Source: Megalobrama amblycephala (taxonomy: Eukaryota; Chordata; Actinopteri; Cypriniformes; Xenocyprididae). From it: DNA of 64,000 nt. The DNA lies in NCBI RefSeq assembly GCF_018812025.1, contig NC_063049.1, positions 3,782,917 through 3,846,916 on the forward strand, in the 5' to 3' direction. The stretch's first letter is position 1; every line of letters begins with the position of its first letter. The notes beneath the pieces are model-generated. The model made no database searches. It was not told the origin of the DNA and saw only the letters and a list, made by a program, of their open reading frames with translations. This document shows positions 12,285 to 23,764 of the stretch, one piece after another. The position numbers and the translations under genes were made by a program.

Positions 12285-12866
12285 ACAGGTCAAAAGTTTG
12301 GACACATTACTATTTTTATGCTTTAAGTCTCTTATGCTCATCAAGCATGCATTTATTTGATCAAAATACAGAAAACAGTAACATTGTGAAATATTACTAC
12401 AATCTAAAATAATGATTTTCTATTTTAATATACTCATAAGTTTGGAGGCAAATATTTAAAAAAAATAATAAATAATAATACTTTTATTCAACAAGGATGT
12501 ACTAAACTGGTAAAAAGTGAAGTAAAACTTATAAAAGAATTTTAAATAACTGCTGTTCTTTTTAACTTTTCATTCATCAATCAATCCTGAAAAAAGTATC
12601 ACAGGTTCCAAAAACATCTAAAGCAGCACACTTGTTTTCATCATTGTTAATCATAAATGTTTCTTGAGCAGCAAATCATTTCAGAATGATTTCTGAAGGA
12701 TCATGTAACACTGAAGACTGGAGTAATGATGCTGATTTTTATTTTAATGATGCAGAAAATTATTTTACTTTTTTCCCACATTTTTGATCAAGTAAATGCA
12801 GGTTTGATGAGCATAAGAGACTTTTTAAAAACATAAAAAAAAATGTCTCCAGAATTTTGACCAGTA
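12285..12866. mobile_element. Non-autonomous DNA element with long inverted ends
   Basis: The left end (CAGGTCAAAAGTTTGGACAC) and the right end (reverse complement near CCAGAATTTTGACCAGTAT) pair over roughly 60 bases, including a shared CTCTTATGCTCATCAA block. It has no coding frame. Arm B keeps only its right part (about 50390-50700). The element therefore predates the duplication and was later deleted in B. Confidence 0.65.
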
Positions 12867-14310
12867 TATATATAAATATATATATACACTTTTGCCTTTC
12901 CACATCACCATTTCACATGTTCTTGTTAGCCTACACTTCATCTAATAGGCCTGTAGGTGGCACCTAGGCTTTATTTAACCAACTATGATAGGTTGATCAA
13001 ATTGTAAAAGGTGCATCAATATACAGTTGATTGTAGAATTTGCAAAATTAATAAAGAAAATGCGTGGAATTAAGAAATGATTATATTAACGCATTGCATA
13101 TTATATTGTTTGTGCGTCATTTTGCATAGACAGCATTCGAATGAAGTTCATCTATAGCTAAATGTTAAAAGAATATGCCTTGTTGTACAATTTTAATCCC
13201 ATCTAACAGTCTTTTAAATCTATTTACTTTTTATTTAATATATTTTATATAATTATTATTAGTTACATTTAGCTATTAATTGTAAAAATAATTTCATTTT
13301 CCCCTTCATTTCCCATATCTCTTTATCTAATTAACATTCTGTACCTCATGTTACTTACAGTTTGTATTTTGTAAATACTGTAAATGCCCGATCATTCAAA
13401 TAAAGTTTTGACTTTATGATTGTATTTCTGTAGACTACAGTAGCTTAAATGAGCATCTGTTTTCACTTGTAGACCCTCGTGTCTGTGACAGCATTCAAAT
13501 GAAGTTCAAAAAATGTGTTACTATTAATAAGCTGTAGCCTATGTTAAAATAATATTTTGTTTATTATTTGTATATAGCCTAAAAGCTTTGATTTTATTTT
13601 ATTTTATTTCTGTAGGCACACAAGAATTTTAGAGTAGTTAATTTACAGGAATTTAACATATTAGGTTATATTTCATTTTATTTAGGTTTATTAATAATAA
13701 TAATAATAATAACAAACTTCATTCGAATGCTGTCTAGGCAACATCGCGAGCAATAGGATATAATAGGTTAATCTAATCATTCCTTAATTCTGCCCTTATT
13801 TCGTCATTCTTAATTAAAAATAAATATTATTAAGGATGTCGTTACCTCAACAAAAATGATTTTGTGACCACGACTTATTATTACATCCCCGCGAGTTTAT
13901 ATGTTGTGGCCACGACAAAACTAAGTGAACCGAACATGTCCCCTGAACTCAAACACAACTATTAAAAAAGGTTCAAAAGGAACTTTTTGAATTTGAAGAT
14001 GAATTTGAAGCATGGTTTTGTGAACCATGGTCACATAAGTAACCTGAGACGTTTTATGTAGTGCTTTGTAGTCAATTAAAGGGTTCATGACATGAGAAAT
14101 CAAATTTTCCTTGATCTTTTGACATATAAGAAGTCTTTGTACCATTAATACATCCTGCAAGTTCCATAACTTTAAACGTCCTCATCATTAATTAAAAAAA
14201 AAAAAACATTTTATGAACAAGCTGTAAAAAATACTTCATTTGAATCCGAGGTGGCATGTGACATCACAGGGGCACATTTATTTGCATACGACTGCCTCTG
14301 GAGCAAGACA
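12867..14310. other. Intron-like non-coding DNA shared with arm B
   Basis: AT-rich sequence, co-linear with 50800-52590. It includes a (TAA)n stretch near 13696 and a GTGGCCACGAC-type short inverted motif near 13870-13915. The left end of the Tc1-like element seen whole in arm B survives near 13023 in damaged form. No gene is seen. Confidence 0.6.
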
Positions 14311-14428
14311 ACAACTGTCTTGATCACTATTGGGAGTTCCCTAAATCGGCACTCCAACCAGGACTCTTGTTTTCTACACTTGGACTTCATTTCCCAGAAC
14401 TCACTTCCCGGACTCATTACCTCTTCAT

Positions 14429-15696
14429 TAGGGTTGGGAACCGAGAACCGGTTCTCATCCGGAACCGGTAGTGTTTTTTGGAAAGAACCGGAACCGTGCA
14501 AGATTTCTAAGTTTCGGTTCCGAAAACGGTTCTGGTGTGATGTGTGGGCGAAGTGTGGGGAGCGTATTCTTTAATAGAGACGTCTCATCTCATGAATATT
14601 ATAGAAATGAATGCACTGAAAAGCCCTTGTGCTACTCGTATATGTCAGATATCAATAGAGAGAGAGAGGGAGGGAGAGATGCACAAAGCTGCACGATTAA
14701 TCTTTAAAAGATCGCGTTCTCAATTTCATCACCCACATGATCTAATTCCTAAAAGACAATGATTCACCCATGTATATTAAACCTTTGACAAAAATAAAAT
14801 CTCGACATTCAAATCTGCGTTCGCGCTGCCGTTGATCTGAAAAGAGTTGTCATGTGTAGATATAAACAGCTTCACAATCTTTTCAAACGCACAGTATCAT
14901 TATTTCTGTCTGACAAATATTCCAATTATAACAGAAGTATACAAAAGTTTATTATTCAGATAGAAGCGCTGATGTTACCTATCAAAATATAATAAATTAC
15001 CTTCTGAAAGTAACTGGACTTCAAATAACGACTGTATCGTTTGCATTGTTATGCCACTAGGTGGCAACAAATTTTCTGTGTGTCTATCACTGAATCATTC
15101 TTTCAGAAACAATCTATTAATCCAATTTACAAAAATATTCTGTTTCACCTGTCTGGATCTTACATGTGTGTTCAAACATCTTATCTAATTTGTGGTAACA
15201 CTTTACAATAAGGTTCATTTATGAACTAACCATGAGAATGCATTTGTTAATGTATTTGTTAATCTTTAACCTTAGTTAATAAAAAATACAGCTGTTCATA
15301 GTTTGTTCGTGTTAGTTTACAGTTCATTAACTAATGTTAACAAATACAACTATTGATTTTAATAATGTATTAGTAAATGTTAACATTAACAAATATTAAT
15401 AAATGCTGTAGAAATGCAGTTCATTATTAGTTCATGTTAATGTAGGCCTGATGTTAACTAATGAACCTTATTGTAAAGTGTTAGCGAATATAAGATTAGC
15501 AGTCTGTTCAATTCATTTTATAAGAATAATAAACACAAAAAGGACTGTTTGAGTTGAGTATTGTGCATTTTTCCCTTACTATTATTTTTTATTAGTTGTT
15601 TAATTATTTTAATGGAACCGGAACCGGAATCGTTAGGCAGAACCGGAATCGGAACCGGAACCGGAACCGGAAAATTTCTTACGATTCCCAACCCTA
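14429..15696. mobile_element. hAT-type non-autonomous element nested in the solo LTR
   Basis: The ends read TAGGGTTGGGAACCG and CGATTCCCAACCCTA. The flanks CTCTTCAT (14421-14428) and ATCTTCAT (15697-15704) agree at 7 of 8 bases, fitting an 8-base hAT target duplication. GGAACC-rich minisatellite text sits inside both ends. No transposase is recognised. Confidence 0.75.
15196..15483. mobile_element. Third-level nested element with inverted ends
   Basis: TAACACTTTACAATAAGG at the left matches the reverse complement of CCTTATTGTAAAGTGTTA at the right. The interior is built from TTAGTTAATG-like repeats. It lies inside the hAT-type element, making a three-layer nest. The superfamily is uncertain. 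Confidence 0.7.
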
Positions 15697-16211
15697 ATCT
15701 TCATTGCACCCAGCTGTCTTGTGTTATGTTCATTAGTGTCTGTTTATTTATATCTGGTTTGTTTCTGCTTTTGTTATCGTGGTTTCATTTATGGTCACTG
15801 GTTTCTCTGTTTGTTTTCTGTTTGGACTGCTCTGTGGATTTTGACCCTTGCCTGTTTGTGGATTGCGTGTTGGATTACCCCATTAAAGCTGCATTTGGAT
15901 CTTACCTTCTTGTCTCTGTGCCAGTCCGTGACAACAACGCCTACTTTTACTTTGTCACATCGTTGTCTCCACCCACTGGTGTTCGGTCAAAGAGCAGCGA
16001 GTGGATCTAAAGTAACAATTGTTTACACTAAGATTGTGATAATAACAAGATTGTGATGCCACACAGATGTTGTGCTGTTCGTGGCTGTGGAAAAACATCA
16101 TCTTTGCAGTATAATACTCACACAATGTGCCGTCTGACAGCCAGCTTTCTATGTGTGTGTTTCAGGTGTGTGCTCAGAAAACGATAAATTAAATTAAGTT
16201 TAAACTGATAT

Positions 16212-17108
16212 TGTCAGGGTTCTGTCACTTCGGTCTAGTTTATTTCTTGGTTTTGTGACAGAGCTCTGACACTCCCGTTCTTGTCGTGTTTTTGTGTGAG
16301 CATATGGTCTCGAGTGTTCTCGGGGCCGTGCGCTCTCTTGTCTGCGTGCCTTGTTTCATGTTGGGAGCGTGGTGTTCGGATCCCGGCACTCGTGTCTAGT
16401 TTGGTTTCGGTTTTGTGTCGGGATTCGGACACTTGCGCTCCCAGTCCTGTCTTTATTGTGAGGGCAAGGGTTGTGTGTACTTTCACTTGCCGTACACTCT
16501 TGTCTCATGTTTTGTGTAGCACACGGTTATTTCCACCTGCCGCGTGCTTTCATGTTGTGTTTTTGTCTTGTGTTGTGTAGCACGCAGTCTGTGTATCATG
16601 GGCTGCGTGCTCTCATGTTGTCTTGTTTTGTGTGAACACGTGGCTTATGAGTTTTCATAGTCACGTGTTCATGTCTCGTCTTGTGTGAGCACATGGCTTG
16701 TGATTTGTCTTCATTGGACGTGCTTGTGTCTTTGTTTTGTTTGGTGTGAGCACATGGCTTGTCATGTGTTTCTTTGTGCCATGTGCTCTCATGTCAATTG
16801 TCTTGACCCCGCCCATCTTGTTACCTGATTATTGGTTGATTTGCCCCACCTGTCCTCCCTCGTTACCTGCCTTGTTTGCTCTCCTATTTATTCTCCTTGT
16901 GTTTGCAGTCCTGTGCTGGTTCGTTGTTGTATCTTCCCTTGTGTGTCAAGTCAAATCCCAGTCTAGTCAGTCGAGTCAAGTTTTATTCTTGTCTGTTTTC
17001 CCCCACGGGGTAGTTTTTGTTGTTTTGTTTTATTTTTATTGTTTAATAAAAGTCCATCTACCTGCATATTGAGTCCTCACTTCATCCTTCCACCACCCAA
17101 ACCTGACA
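16212..17108 (+). mobile_element. Solo LTR, 897 bp, with 5-bp target duplication
   Basis: The ends are TGTCAGGGTT and AAACCTGACA, flanked by GATAT at 16207-16211 and 17109-17113. Arm B lacks it near 52876. An AATAAA at about 17044 is suitably placed for polyadenylation. The interior carries degenerate tandem copies of a TTGTGTGAGCACATGGCTTG-like unit (16280-16790). It is a Ty3/gypsy-type LTR by general look; the family is not established. Confidence 0.85.
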
Positions 17109-17698
17109 GATATAGCTTTAAACAAGGTTCATTACTGCTATAATAAAAATACACATACTTATTATAGGTATAAAATTCTACATACGGTACATTTAATTTC
17201 TGACAACAAATATTTTAGCAAATGTATATTTTAGTCAGAATTATTGAGCTCTGTCTGATTGGGGTCAAAGTGTGTTAAGTGGAGACCTGCTTGCAGAACT
17301 GCAAGAACCTTTTTTTCCTGTTGCAGAACTCCATTCCTGACAACAAGATGGAAATATCTGTGTAACATTCTAACATTTACAGATGGAGAATATACCTGTG
17401 AAGTGTAAGATATGCAGTATGCACTGAGGAAAACACCACATCACAAACGCATTAAACAGCACAAGTATCTGTCTGTCAGAGCATCTAATGAGGCAACACT
17501 ACACGTTAACTATATTTTAAAGCCCTTGATATAAAGCATGAATCATGTTTAGGACAAACTGGATTTGGCACTTTCCATACAGCAGCTCACTCTGAGTCCT
17601 CCACTATTTTTAAGATGTGCTCATATGAAAAAACAAAAAAATGAATCCCGCACACTATCAACTTGCAAAACAATAAAAAAGACACTTTATTAGCAACG

Positions 17699-17722
17699 TT
17701 TCGATCGTAAGATCTTCATCAG
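17699..17722 (-). ncRNA. Hammerhead-ribozyme-like core in the inverted PLE arm
   Basis: On the minus strand CTGATGA is followed by a GATC-loop-GATC stem and GAAAC, the conserved core of hammerhead ribozymes. PLE terminal repeats are known to carry such motifs. I did not find a convincing stem I and cleavage site by eye, so activity is not claimed. Confidence 0.4.
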
Positions 17723-17846
17723 GCATAAACATTGTATTCAAACTCCATTGTATTTAAAACATCATGAATCACAAAGAATCATCAATATCCAATCAAGATC
17801 AGTGATTAATCATTAACATCACATTATTAACTCAATTATATAATAA

Positions 17847-17850
<4 letters not shown>

Positions 17851-17883
<33 letters not shown>

Positions 17884-17908
17884 ATCATTAATAATACTCC
17901 TTTATATT

Positions 17909-17963
<55 letters not shown>
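17851..17963. repeat. (AT)n tracts in the inverted PLE 3' region
   Basis: Two AT runs (17851-17880 and about 17913-17963) are separated by a short unique piece. The main PLE copy has a matching AT run at about 22769-22807, so the tract belongs to the element's 3' untranslated part and has expanded separately in each copy. Confidence 0.9.
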
Positions 17964-17968
<5 letters not shown>

Positions 17969-17980
17969 AATGATCATATT

Positions 17981-19410
17981 TCATAACATCACATTAAACA
18001 ATGCTTCATCATTCATACCCATAGGTGATAAAGTCTGAAGAGTAAAAATCCAGAACAATTCACGTCCTTGTAAGAGCAATTCAATATCGCCCCCTCTAGG
18101 TGGCACACTCACTTTTTCAATCCCACAGAAGCGTAAGGAAGAAACATCATGATTAAAAGATAAAAAATGGGCAGCGACTGGATAGTTAACATCTTTTCTT
18201 CTGATAGAACTTTTATGTTCACTGATTCTTTCCCTGCGTTCCATTCGGAAGGGCTCATCATCCCTCTGCCCTAATCCCTTCAAAGGGTTTACCCTCCGGA
18301 GTGAGAGCTTCGAAGGGATGAAGGGTGTAGGGATCAAAAAAACTCTTCTTTTGGAACGCACTTCAGCGTCATCTTAACGAGACAATCAAAGAGGATAGAT
18401 TGTGCAAGCTGCACCCTTTGTTTAACGTTAGTTTATTTATTTATTTATTTTAGGTTTATCGCATGTAGGCTATATTGTATCTATGTATTTTAAACATTTC
18501 AATGGACTGATAAAGGGAGCTGTAAAGTATTTTTGTTGAAGTACAATGTCGTTTTGACCATAATGTACCAAATCTAACTCGTATAAATATTACAGTAGTA
18601 TTGAAAAATACTATACATACATAGTTAAACTCTGAGCCTCCTGTACCCATTCTGTGATGTCAAACTTCCCTGTGCAAAGGATCATGGGGGCCCGAAGTGT
18701 CCATCAGTTGTTCCCTTCGAAATCCTTCATTCCGAAGGGCCCTTTGAAGTGGCCAGTTTTGAGCACTTCGGTTTGGAACGACCCTTCAATATGGCGGCCA
18801 TGATTATTTTCACTCCGAAGTGCCCTTCGGAGGGCGATATATCCCGTTTGGAACGCACCGTTTGTTTCAATTGACGTGAAGTTTTTCCCACATAGCCCAA
18901 ACCACAAGGACACCGAATCAGATAAACAACGTGTGTAGACGTACAAGTGATAACAGAATGAATACCATATTTCTTCCCAGTTCTAGGATGACAAAAGAAT
19001 GAGGTTTTAGTTGTATTATTACACTGCGCACAATTACCACAGCGATAATTTCCATTTTGTAATGGACTAATCAATTTCTGAGAGGACCTAGCAATACCAC
19101 TTTGAAAACGAGCGTGTACTACATGATCTTTTAGATTTTTCGCTCGTTTAAATACAATCAGTGGAGGGTGTCGAAAAATTGTACTCAGTTCGGGATCAGA
19201 AGATAATAAATACCAATATTTTTTAAAAATGGATCGTATCAAGAATGACTTAGAAGAATAGGTCGTAATAAAAGTAAAGGAATGCTTTTTCACTTTTCTT
19301 GACCTCTTTTTTAACAAATCAGAACGAGTCTTTTGAAAAGTAGTACTGAATGCTTCGTCAATCCATTCAGAAGGATACCCTCTATCTAAAAATTTCTTTT
19401 TCATAATCTC
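17981..19410 (-). pseudogene. Inverted PLE arm: C-terminal RT and GIY-YIG endonuclease fragment
   Basis: The minus strand encodes the end of the PLE protein in two blocks (19410-18861 and 18231-17981), separated by a 629-bp DNA element. It starts abruptly inside the reverse-transcriptase C-terminus (IMKKKFLDRGYPSEWID). It passes a cysteine cluster (CGNCAQCNN) and the GIY-YIG core (VYLIRCPCGLGYVGKTSRQ), and ends at a stop at 17981. It reads through two positions where the main copy is broken: an arginine codon where the main copy has TGA (22162), and the endonuclease frame where the main copy has an extra G near 22446. It has no start and is not a functional gene. Confidence 0.85.
18232..18860. 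mobile_element. Non-autonomous DNA element inside the inverted PLE arm, 629 bp
   Basis: The ends contain TGCGTTCCATTCGG and the reverse complement of CCGTTTGGAACGCA. TTT flanks it on both sides (18229-18231 and 18861-18863), and the uninterrupted main PLE copy has a single TTT. It interrupts the endonuclease coding region after the conserved lysine of the GIY-YIG core. The superfamily is unknown to me; a 3-base duplication would fit Harbinger-like elements, though TTT is not their usual TWA. Confidence 0.7.
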
Positions 19411-19563
19411 CGATCGAAACATTGCTAATAAAGTGTCTTTTTTATTGTTTTGCAAGTTGATAGTGTGCGGGATTCATTTTTTTGTTTTTTCATATTTTGA
19501 CTATACCAGTCTTCTTTCCTACGCACCTATCTATCACCGACAGGTGTGCGACGCTGATTAGTC
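19411..19563 (+). repeat. PLE left pseudo-LTR
   Basis: This is a direct copy of 22962-23115 with very few differences. It starts within the hammerhead-like core (CGATCGAAAC), at the junction with the inverted arm. Confidence 0.8.
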
Positions 19564-19644
19564 ATTGATTGATTCACACTCAGTTGCTTGTTGACTGATA
19601 GAATTGTTTGCTTAACGCACCCTGGGGCTTGCAAACATTAGAAC

Positions 19645-20513
19645 ATGACTTCATTTCAAGATATCAACAGTTTGACTGAGAATTGCGCCAATACATTGGC
19701 ATTTTCTCTAGAAGAAGCAGAAAAGATTCTCTTTCCAGAAAAGGACATTGATTTTAATTTATCACAGGATGAACATCGAGTACAACTTGAAAGACTTTAT
19801 CATAAAGAAATACGTCTGAAAATGCATGGATCCACATTGAGTGAATATTGGAGGAATAAGAGAATTCCATGCGGTCTGAGAATACCAAAACCTCCGACAC
19901 TGTGTAAGCGGAACAAAGTTTTTTTTAAAGAGATGGAGTGAGATTCTTAACAAGTGTTCCATGGACTTGATGCTTCTTATTGTGGAACAAGTTTCTGCTG
20001 ATGTTAGAGAAACCCATGATCAAATTGTTACATTGGAAGAGAAGATTAAGTCTACTTCTCAAATTGATTTTGACTCCATTCTTGATTCCATAAAAACTTC
20101 TACGGCTAAATATCGAGATAATTTGAAGGAAGTCAAGTTAAAGAAATACAAACGAGATACAGAGGACTATCTTCGCAATGAGGTATATCCATGGGATATT
20201 AGTTCAGCAGCTACAGCTACCATCTCTAACACCAGCAACGGTGCTTTTTATGAGACCAGCCAAGTTCGTGGATCATCTAGAACTACATCACGCTTTCGTA
20301 AGCACTCGAGAGAGACTGGTTCCCCTTACGACTTCGGGCCTAGTGATTCCACGGAGAATGAATTCACAATGGACAGTGACTCAAGTGCTCAAGGTTCTAC
20401 ATCTTTTTTGGGCAGGCGTGCTTCCCTACGCAGACCAGAGAGAAGAAAAAATGCCGAAGAGGCTCAAGGGCGTCAAAGAAACTTACGACCGTGGACTCGG
20501 AGCTTCTCAAAGA
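19645..20513 (+). pseudogene. PLE N-terminal region, frameshifted
   Basis: An ATG at 19645 opens a frame that breaks at a T-run near 19918. The next frame continues from there to 20521, with a lysine/glutamate-rich, probably coiled-coil stretch (VTLEEKIKSTSQID). It then crosses into the reverse-transcriptase frame near 20500 by a second shift. I recognise no domain in this part; in PLEs the region before the RT is poorly conserved. Two shifts mean no intact product. Confidence 0.7.
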
Positions 20514-20517
20514 GACG

Positions 20518-22723
20518 GTAATTAATATTTCTGAAAAAGAACTGTCTGTTGACCAAATTGGGGTTTTATCTAAAGGACTGTCATTTGTTCCAACGAGTGG
20601 TGTTTTAGACAGATGAAATTACAATATATTTTTTTCTAAATCTGTGTCTGATTCATCTAATAGATTTACACCCTTTAGACCTAAGAGTACTTTTTGCCCA
20701 CATATGTCGAACCATACTATTCATACTTTTTGTCGGTTGGTTGAACAAGATGTTATGAGAACCTGCTCCTTTAGTAAAGAAAAGTCTTATAATCTTTCTT
20801 TGAATGAGAAAAAAGCTCTGACAGAATTGATGAATGATCCGAATATTATTATAAAACCAGCGGATAAAGGAGGAGCTATTGTAGTTCAAGATAAGATTAA
20901 ATACCAACACGAAATTCTCTCGCAGTTACAAAATTCTAGGTTTTATAAGAAACTGCCTAGTGATCCTACGAGCCACTATCAATCTGAGGTTTTTTCCTTT
21001 TTAGAGAATGCGAAAAAACAAGGCTGGATATCCCAATCAGATTTTAACTTTTTATATTGCCAACATCCGATTAGACCTGTTTTTTATACTCTTCCTAAGA
21101 TCCATAAGCGTCTAATTGACCCTCCAGGCCGACCAATTGTGGCACAGACAAACTCACTTTTATCTCCTTTATCCCAATATGTTGACTTCTTTATTAAACC
21201 ATATGTTCAGTCTTTACCGTCTTATATTAGGGATTCTACTGACTTTGTTAATAAGATTTCTGATTTACATGATTTACCGGATGATTCTTTATTATTAACT
21301 TTGGATATAACCAGTCTATACACAAACATCTCACATGAGAGAGGGCTTAATGCCCTTAGACATTACCTTGCTGCACGAGGTGATGCCATACCACCTTCAG
21401 AGTTTCTTGTTGAGATGGCTTCATATGTTTTGAAATATAATTATTTCAGTTTTGATAAGGATTTTTTTCTTCAGATCAGCGGTACTGCTATGGGTTCGAT
21501 CTTTGCCCCTAATTATGCCAACTTGTTTATGGGTTTTTTTGAGTATTGTTATGTATTTAATTTTGAAAAAAATCCTTTTTGTCCACGTATTATCAAATGG
21601 TATAGATACATTGATGATATATTTTGTATTTTTTTGGGAGACTATGATGAGGTCTGTGAATTTGTGTCCATTTTAAATGATTTTGTTGACGATTTGAAAT
21701 TTACTGTGGAGGTTAATGTTTCTAGGGTACATTTTCTAGATATGTGGGTACAAAAGAATGAAGGTCAGTTGATTACAACTCTGTTCACAAAAGAAACTGA
21801 TCGCAACACGTTGTTACTTGCGACCAGCTTCCATCCTACTTCTTTGAAGAAGGGTCTACCCAAGAGTCAGTTTTTTAGATTGAGGAGAATTTGTCATTCA
21901 GATACAGATTTTATTGAAAAATCGGAGATTATGAAAAAGAAATTTTTAGATAGAGGGTATCCTTCTGAATGGATTGACGAAGCATTCAGTACTACTTTTC
22001 AAAAGACTCGTTCTGATTTGTTAAAAAAGAGGTCAAGAAAAGTGAAAAAGCATTCCTTTACTTTTATTACGACCTATTCTTCTAAGTCATTCTTGATACG
22101 ATCCATTTTTAAAAAATATTGGTATTTATTATCTTCTGATCCCGAACTGAGTACAATTTTTTGACACCCTCCACTGATTGTATTTAAACGAGCGAAAAAT
22201 CTAAAAGATCATGTAGTACACGCTCGTTTTCAAAGTGGTATTGCTAGGTCCTCTCAGAAATTGATTAGTCCATTACAAAATGGAAATTATCGCTGTGGTA
22301 ATTGTGCGCAGTGTAATAATACAACTAAAACCTCATTCTTTTGTCATCCTAGAACTGGGAAGAAATATGGTATTCATTCTGTTATCACTTGTACGTCTAC
22401 ACACGTTGTTTATCTGATTCGGTGTCCTTGTGGTTTGGGCTATGTGGGGAAAAACTTCACGTCAATTGAAACAAAGAATCAGTGAACATAAAAGTTCTAT
22501 CAGAAGAAAAGATGTTAACTATCCAGTCGCTGCCCATTTTTTATCTTTTAATCATGATGTTTCTTCCTTACGCTTCTGTGGGATTGAAAAAGTGAGTGTG
22601 CCACCTAGAGGGGGCGATATTGAATTGCTCTTACAGAGACGTGAATTGTTCTGGATTTTTACTCTTCAGACTTTATCACCTATGGGTATGAATGATGAAG
22701 CATTGTTTAATGTGATGTTATGA
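20518..22723 (+). pseudogene. PLE reverse transcriptase and GIY-YIG endonuclease, broken
   Basis: PLE proteins copy RNA to DNA and nick the target with a GIY-YIG nuclease. The main open frame (20644-22164) holds IIIKPADKGGAIVV, YTLPKIHK, GRPIVAQTNS, LTLDITSLYTNI (first catalytic Asp), GTAMGSIFAPNYANL and YIDDIF (catalytic YIDD near 21607), then FLDMWV. An upstream piece in the same frame (from 20518) has the FVPT motif and is cut off by a TGA at 20614. Downstream, a TGA at 22162 and an extra G near 22446 separate the cysteine cluster (CGNCAQCNN) and the GIY-YIG nuclease, which ends at 22723. The copy is dead but long. The cysteine cluster before the nuclease suggests a Neptune- or Poseidon-like clade; the clade call is tentative. 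Confidence 0.92.
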
Positions 22724-22762
22724 AATATGATCATTAGATATATGATATCATTAATAATACTC

Positions 22763-22812
<50 letters not shown>

Positions 22813-22946
22813 TTTATTTTATTATATAATTGAGTTAATAATGTGATGTTAATGATTATTTAATCACTGATCTTGATTGGATATTGATGATTCTTTGTGA
22901 TTCATGATGTTTTAAATACAATGGAGTTTGAATACAATGTTTATGC

Positions 22947-22970
22947 CTGATGAAGATCTTACGATCGAAA
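22947..22970 (+). ncRNA. Hammerhead-ribozyme-like core in the PLE 3' pseudo-LTR
   Basis: CTGATGA (22947-22953), a GATC-TTAC-GATC hairpin and GAAA (22967-22970) match the catalytic core of hammerhead ribozymes reported in PLEs. A 3-bp stem III with a following GTC cleavage triplet near 22985 is possible. Stem I next to the core pairs poorly, so the fold is a candidate only. Confidence 0.45.
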
Positions 22971-23130
22971 CATTGCTAATAAAGTGTCTTTTTTATTGTT
23001 TTGCAAGTTGATAGTGTGCGGGATTCATTTTTTTGTTTTTTCATATTTTGACTATACCAGTCTTCTTTCCTACGCACCTATCTATCACCTACAGGTGTGC
23101 GACACTGATTAGTCAAAGATGTGCTCATAT

Positions 23131-23764
23131 AAAAATTGATATAAACAGTATTGCCTCATTCCATATCGTATATAAAAAATATATCAATATATCAAGTCAA
23201 TATACTGCCCAGTCATAGTAGTATCCTTTAAATGCTTAGGGGTATTCAACACAGGTCAACACACTGAATCAATGCCTTTTGTCTCTATGAAGAGAAGCTT
23301 CATCTTAAGCGTTAACCTGGTGACACATTGCTCATCAGTTGAGCTTTGTATAAAGTGGCGCACATTATCGCATACACTATTTCACATTTGAACTTCTTAC
23401 GAAAACTTTCCGCCTAATTCACAATATGTGCGTAAGCACAGGAATTTGTTCTATACCTCGTTCTAATGTTGATGAATTCAGAGTATTCTAAATGAGCGAC
23501 TGTGTGCCCAAGGTAATTTACATAAGACACACCCAAACCATGTCGTCACTCTCAGCAAATATGATGCTCTTTAAAGATGCATTCACGCAGCAAGATCCTC
23601 GAGCCAAGAGTGCAAAACAAGTTCAAATGCAATAGACACCATTTCTACAGACATTACAGACCTCTGATTAACCAGCTGTACATACATGTATCTTTGTTTT
23701 AATGCAGAGCTACCTCACAGCTTCAGCTATAATGCACCTTTTATTTACCTTTTCTGATATATTG
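23131..23764. other. Non-coding DNA shared with arm B
   Basis: Co-linear with about 61265-61870 (for example GCCTCATTCCATATCGTATA at 23152 and 61294). No coding frame or repeat ends are seen. It would be intron of gene A if the linker exon is used. Confidence 0.6.

Larger units (their letters stand above)
14316..15933 (+). mobile_element. Solo LTR with 5-bp target duplication, itself interrupted
   Basis: It begins TGTCTTGATC and ends CCGTGACA, giving TG...CA ends, and is flanked by ACAAC at 14311-14315 and 15934-15938. Arm B has the empty site with one ACAAC (near 52595), which confirms insertion after the duplication. An ATTAAAG signal near the 3' end supports the plus orientation. About 1.27 kb of its length is a nested DNA element, leaving about 0.35 kb of LTR. 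No internal retroelement genes remain, as expected after LTR-LTR recombination. Confidence 0.85.
17627..23115 (+). mobile_element. Penelope-like element (PLE) with inverted 5' arm
   Basis: The element is flanked by a 15-base direct repeat AAGATGTGCTCATAT at 17612-17626 and 23116-23130; arm B has one copy near 61260. The main unit (19411-23115, plus strand) carries a reverse transcriptase and a GIY-YIG endonuclease. A roughly 153-bp direct repeat (19411-19563 and 22962-23115) acts as the pseudo-LTR typical of PLEs. Left of it lies a 5'-truncated copy of the 3' part in reverse orientation (17627-19414). The two are joined at a shared CGAT. Tandem plus inverted partial copies are characteristic of this class. 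Several frame breaks make the copy inactive. Confidence 0.92.

Noticed and set aside
14251..16580. Open frames of 96-149 codons on both strands
   Set aside because: They cross the boundaries of nested transposons and solo LTRs and have no recognisable domain.
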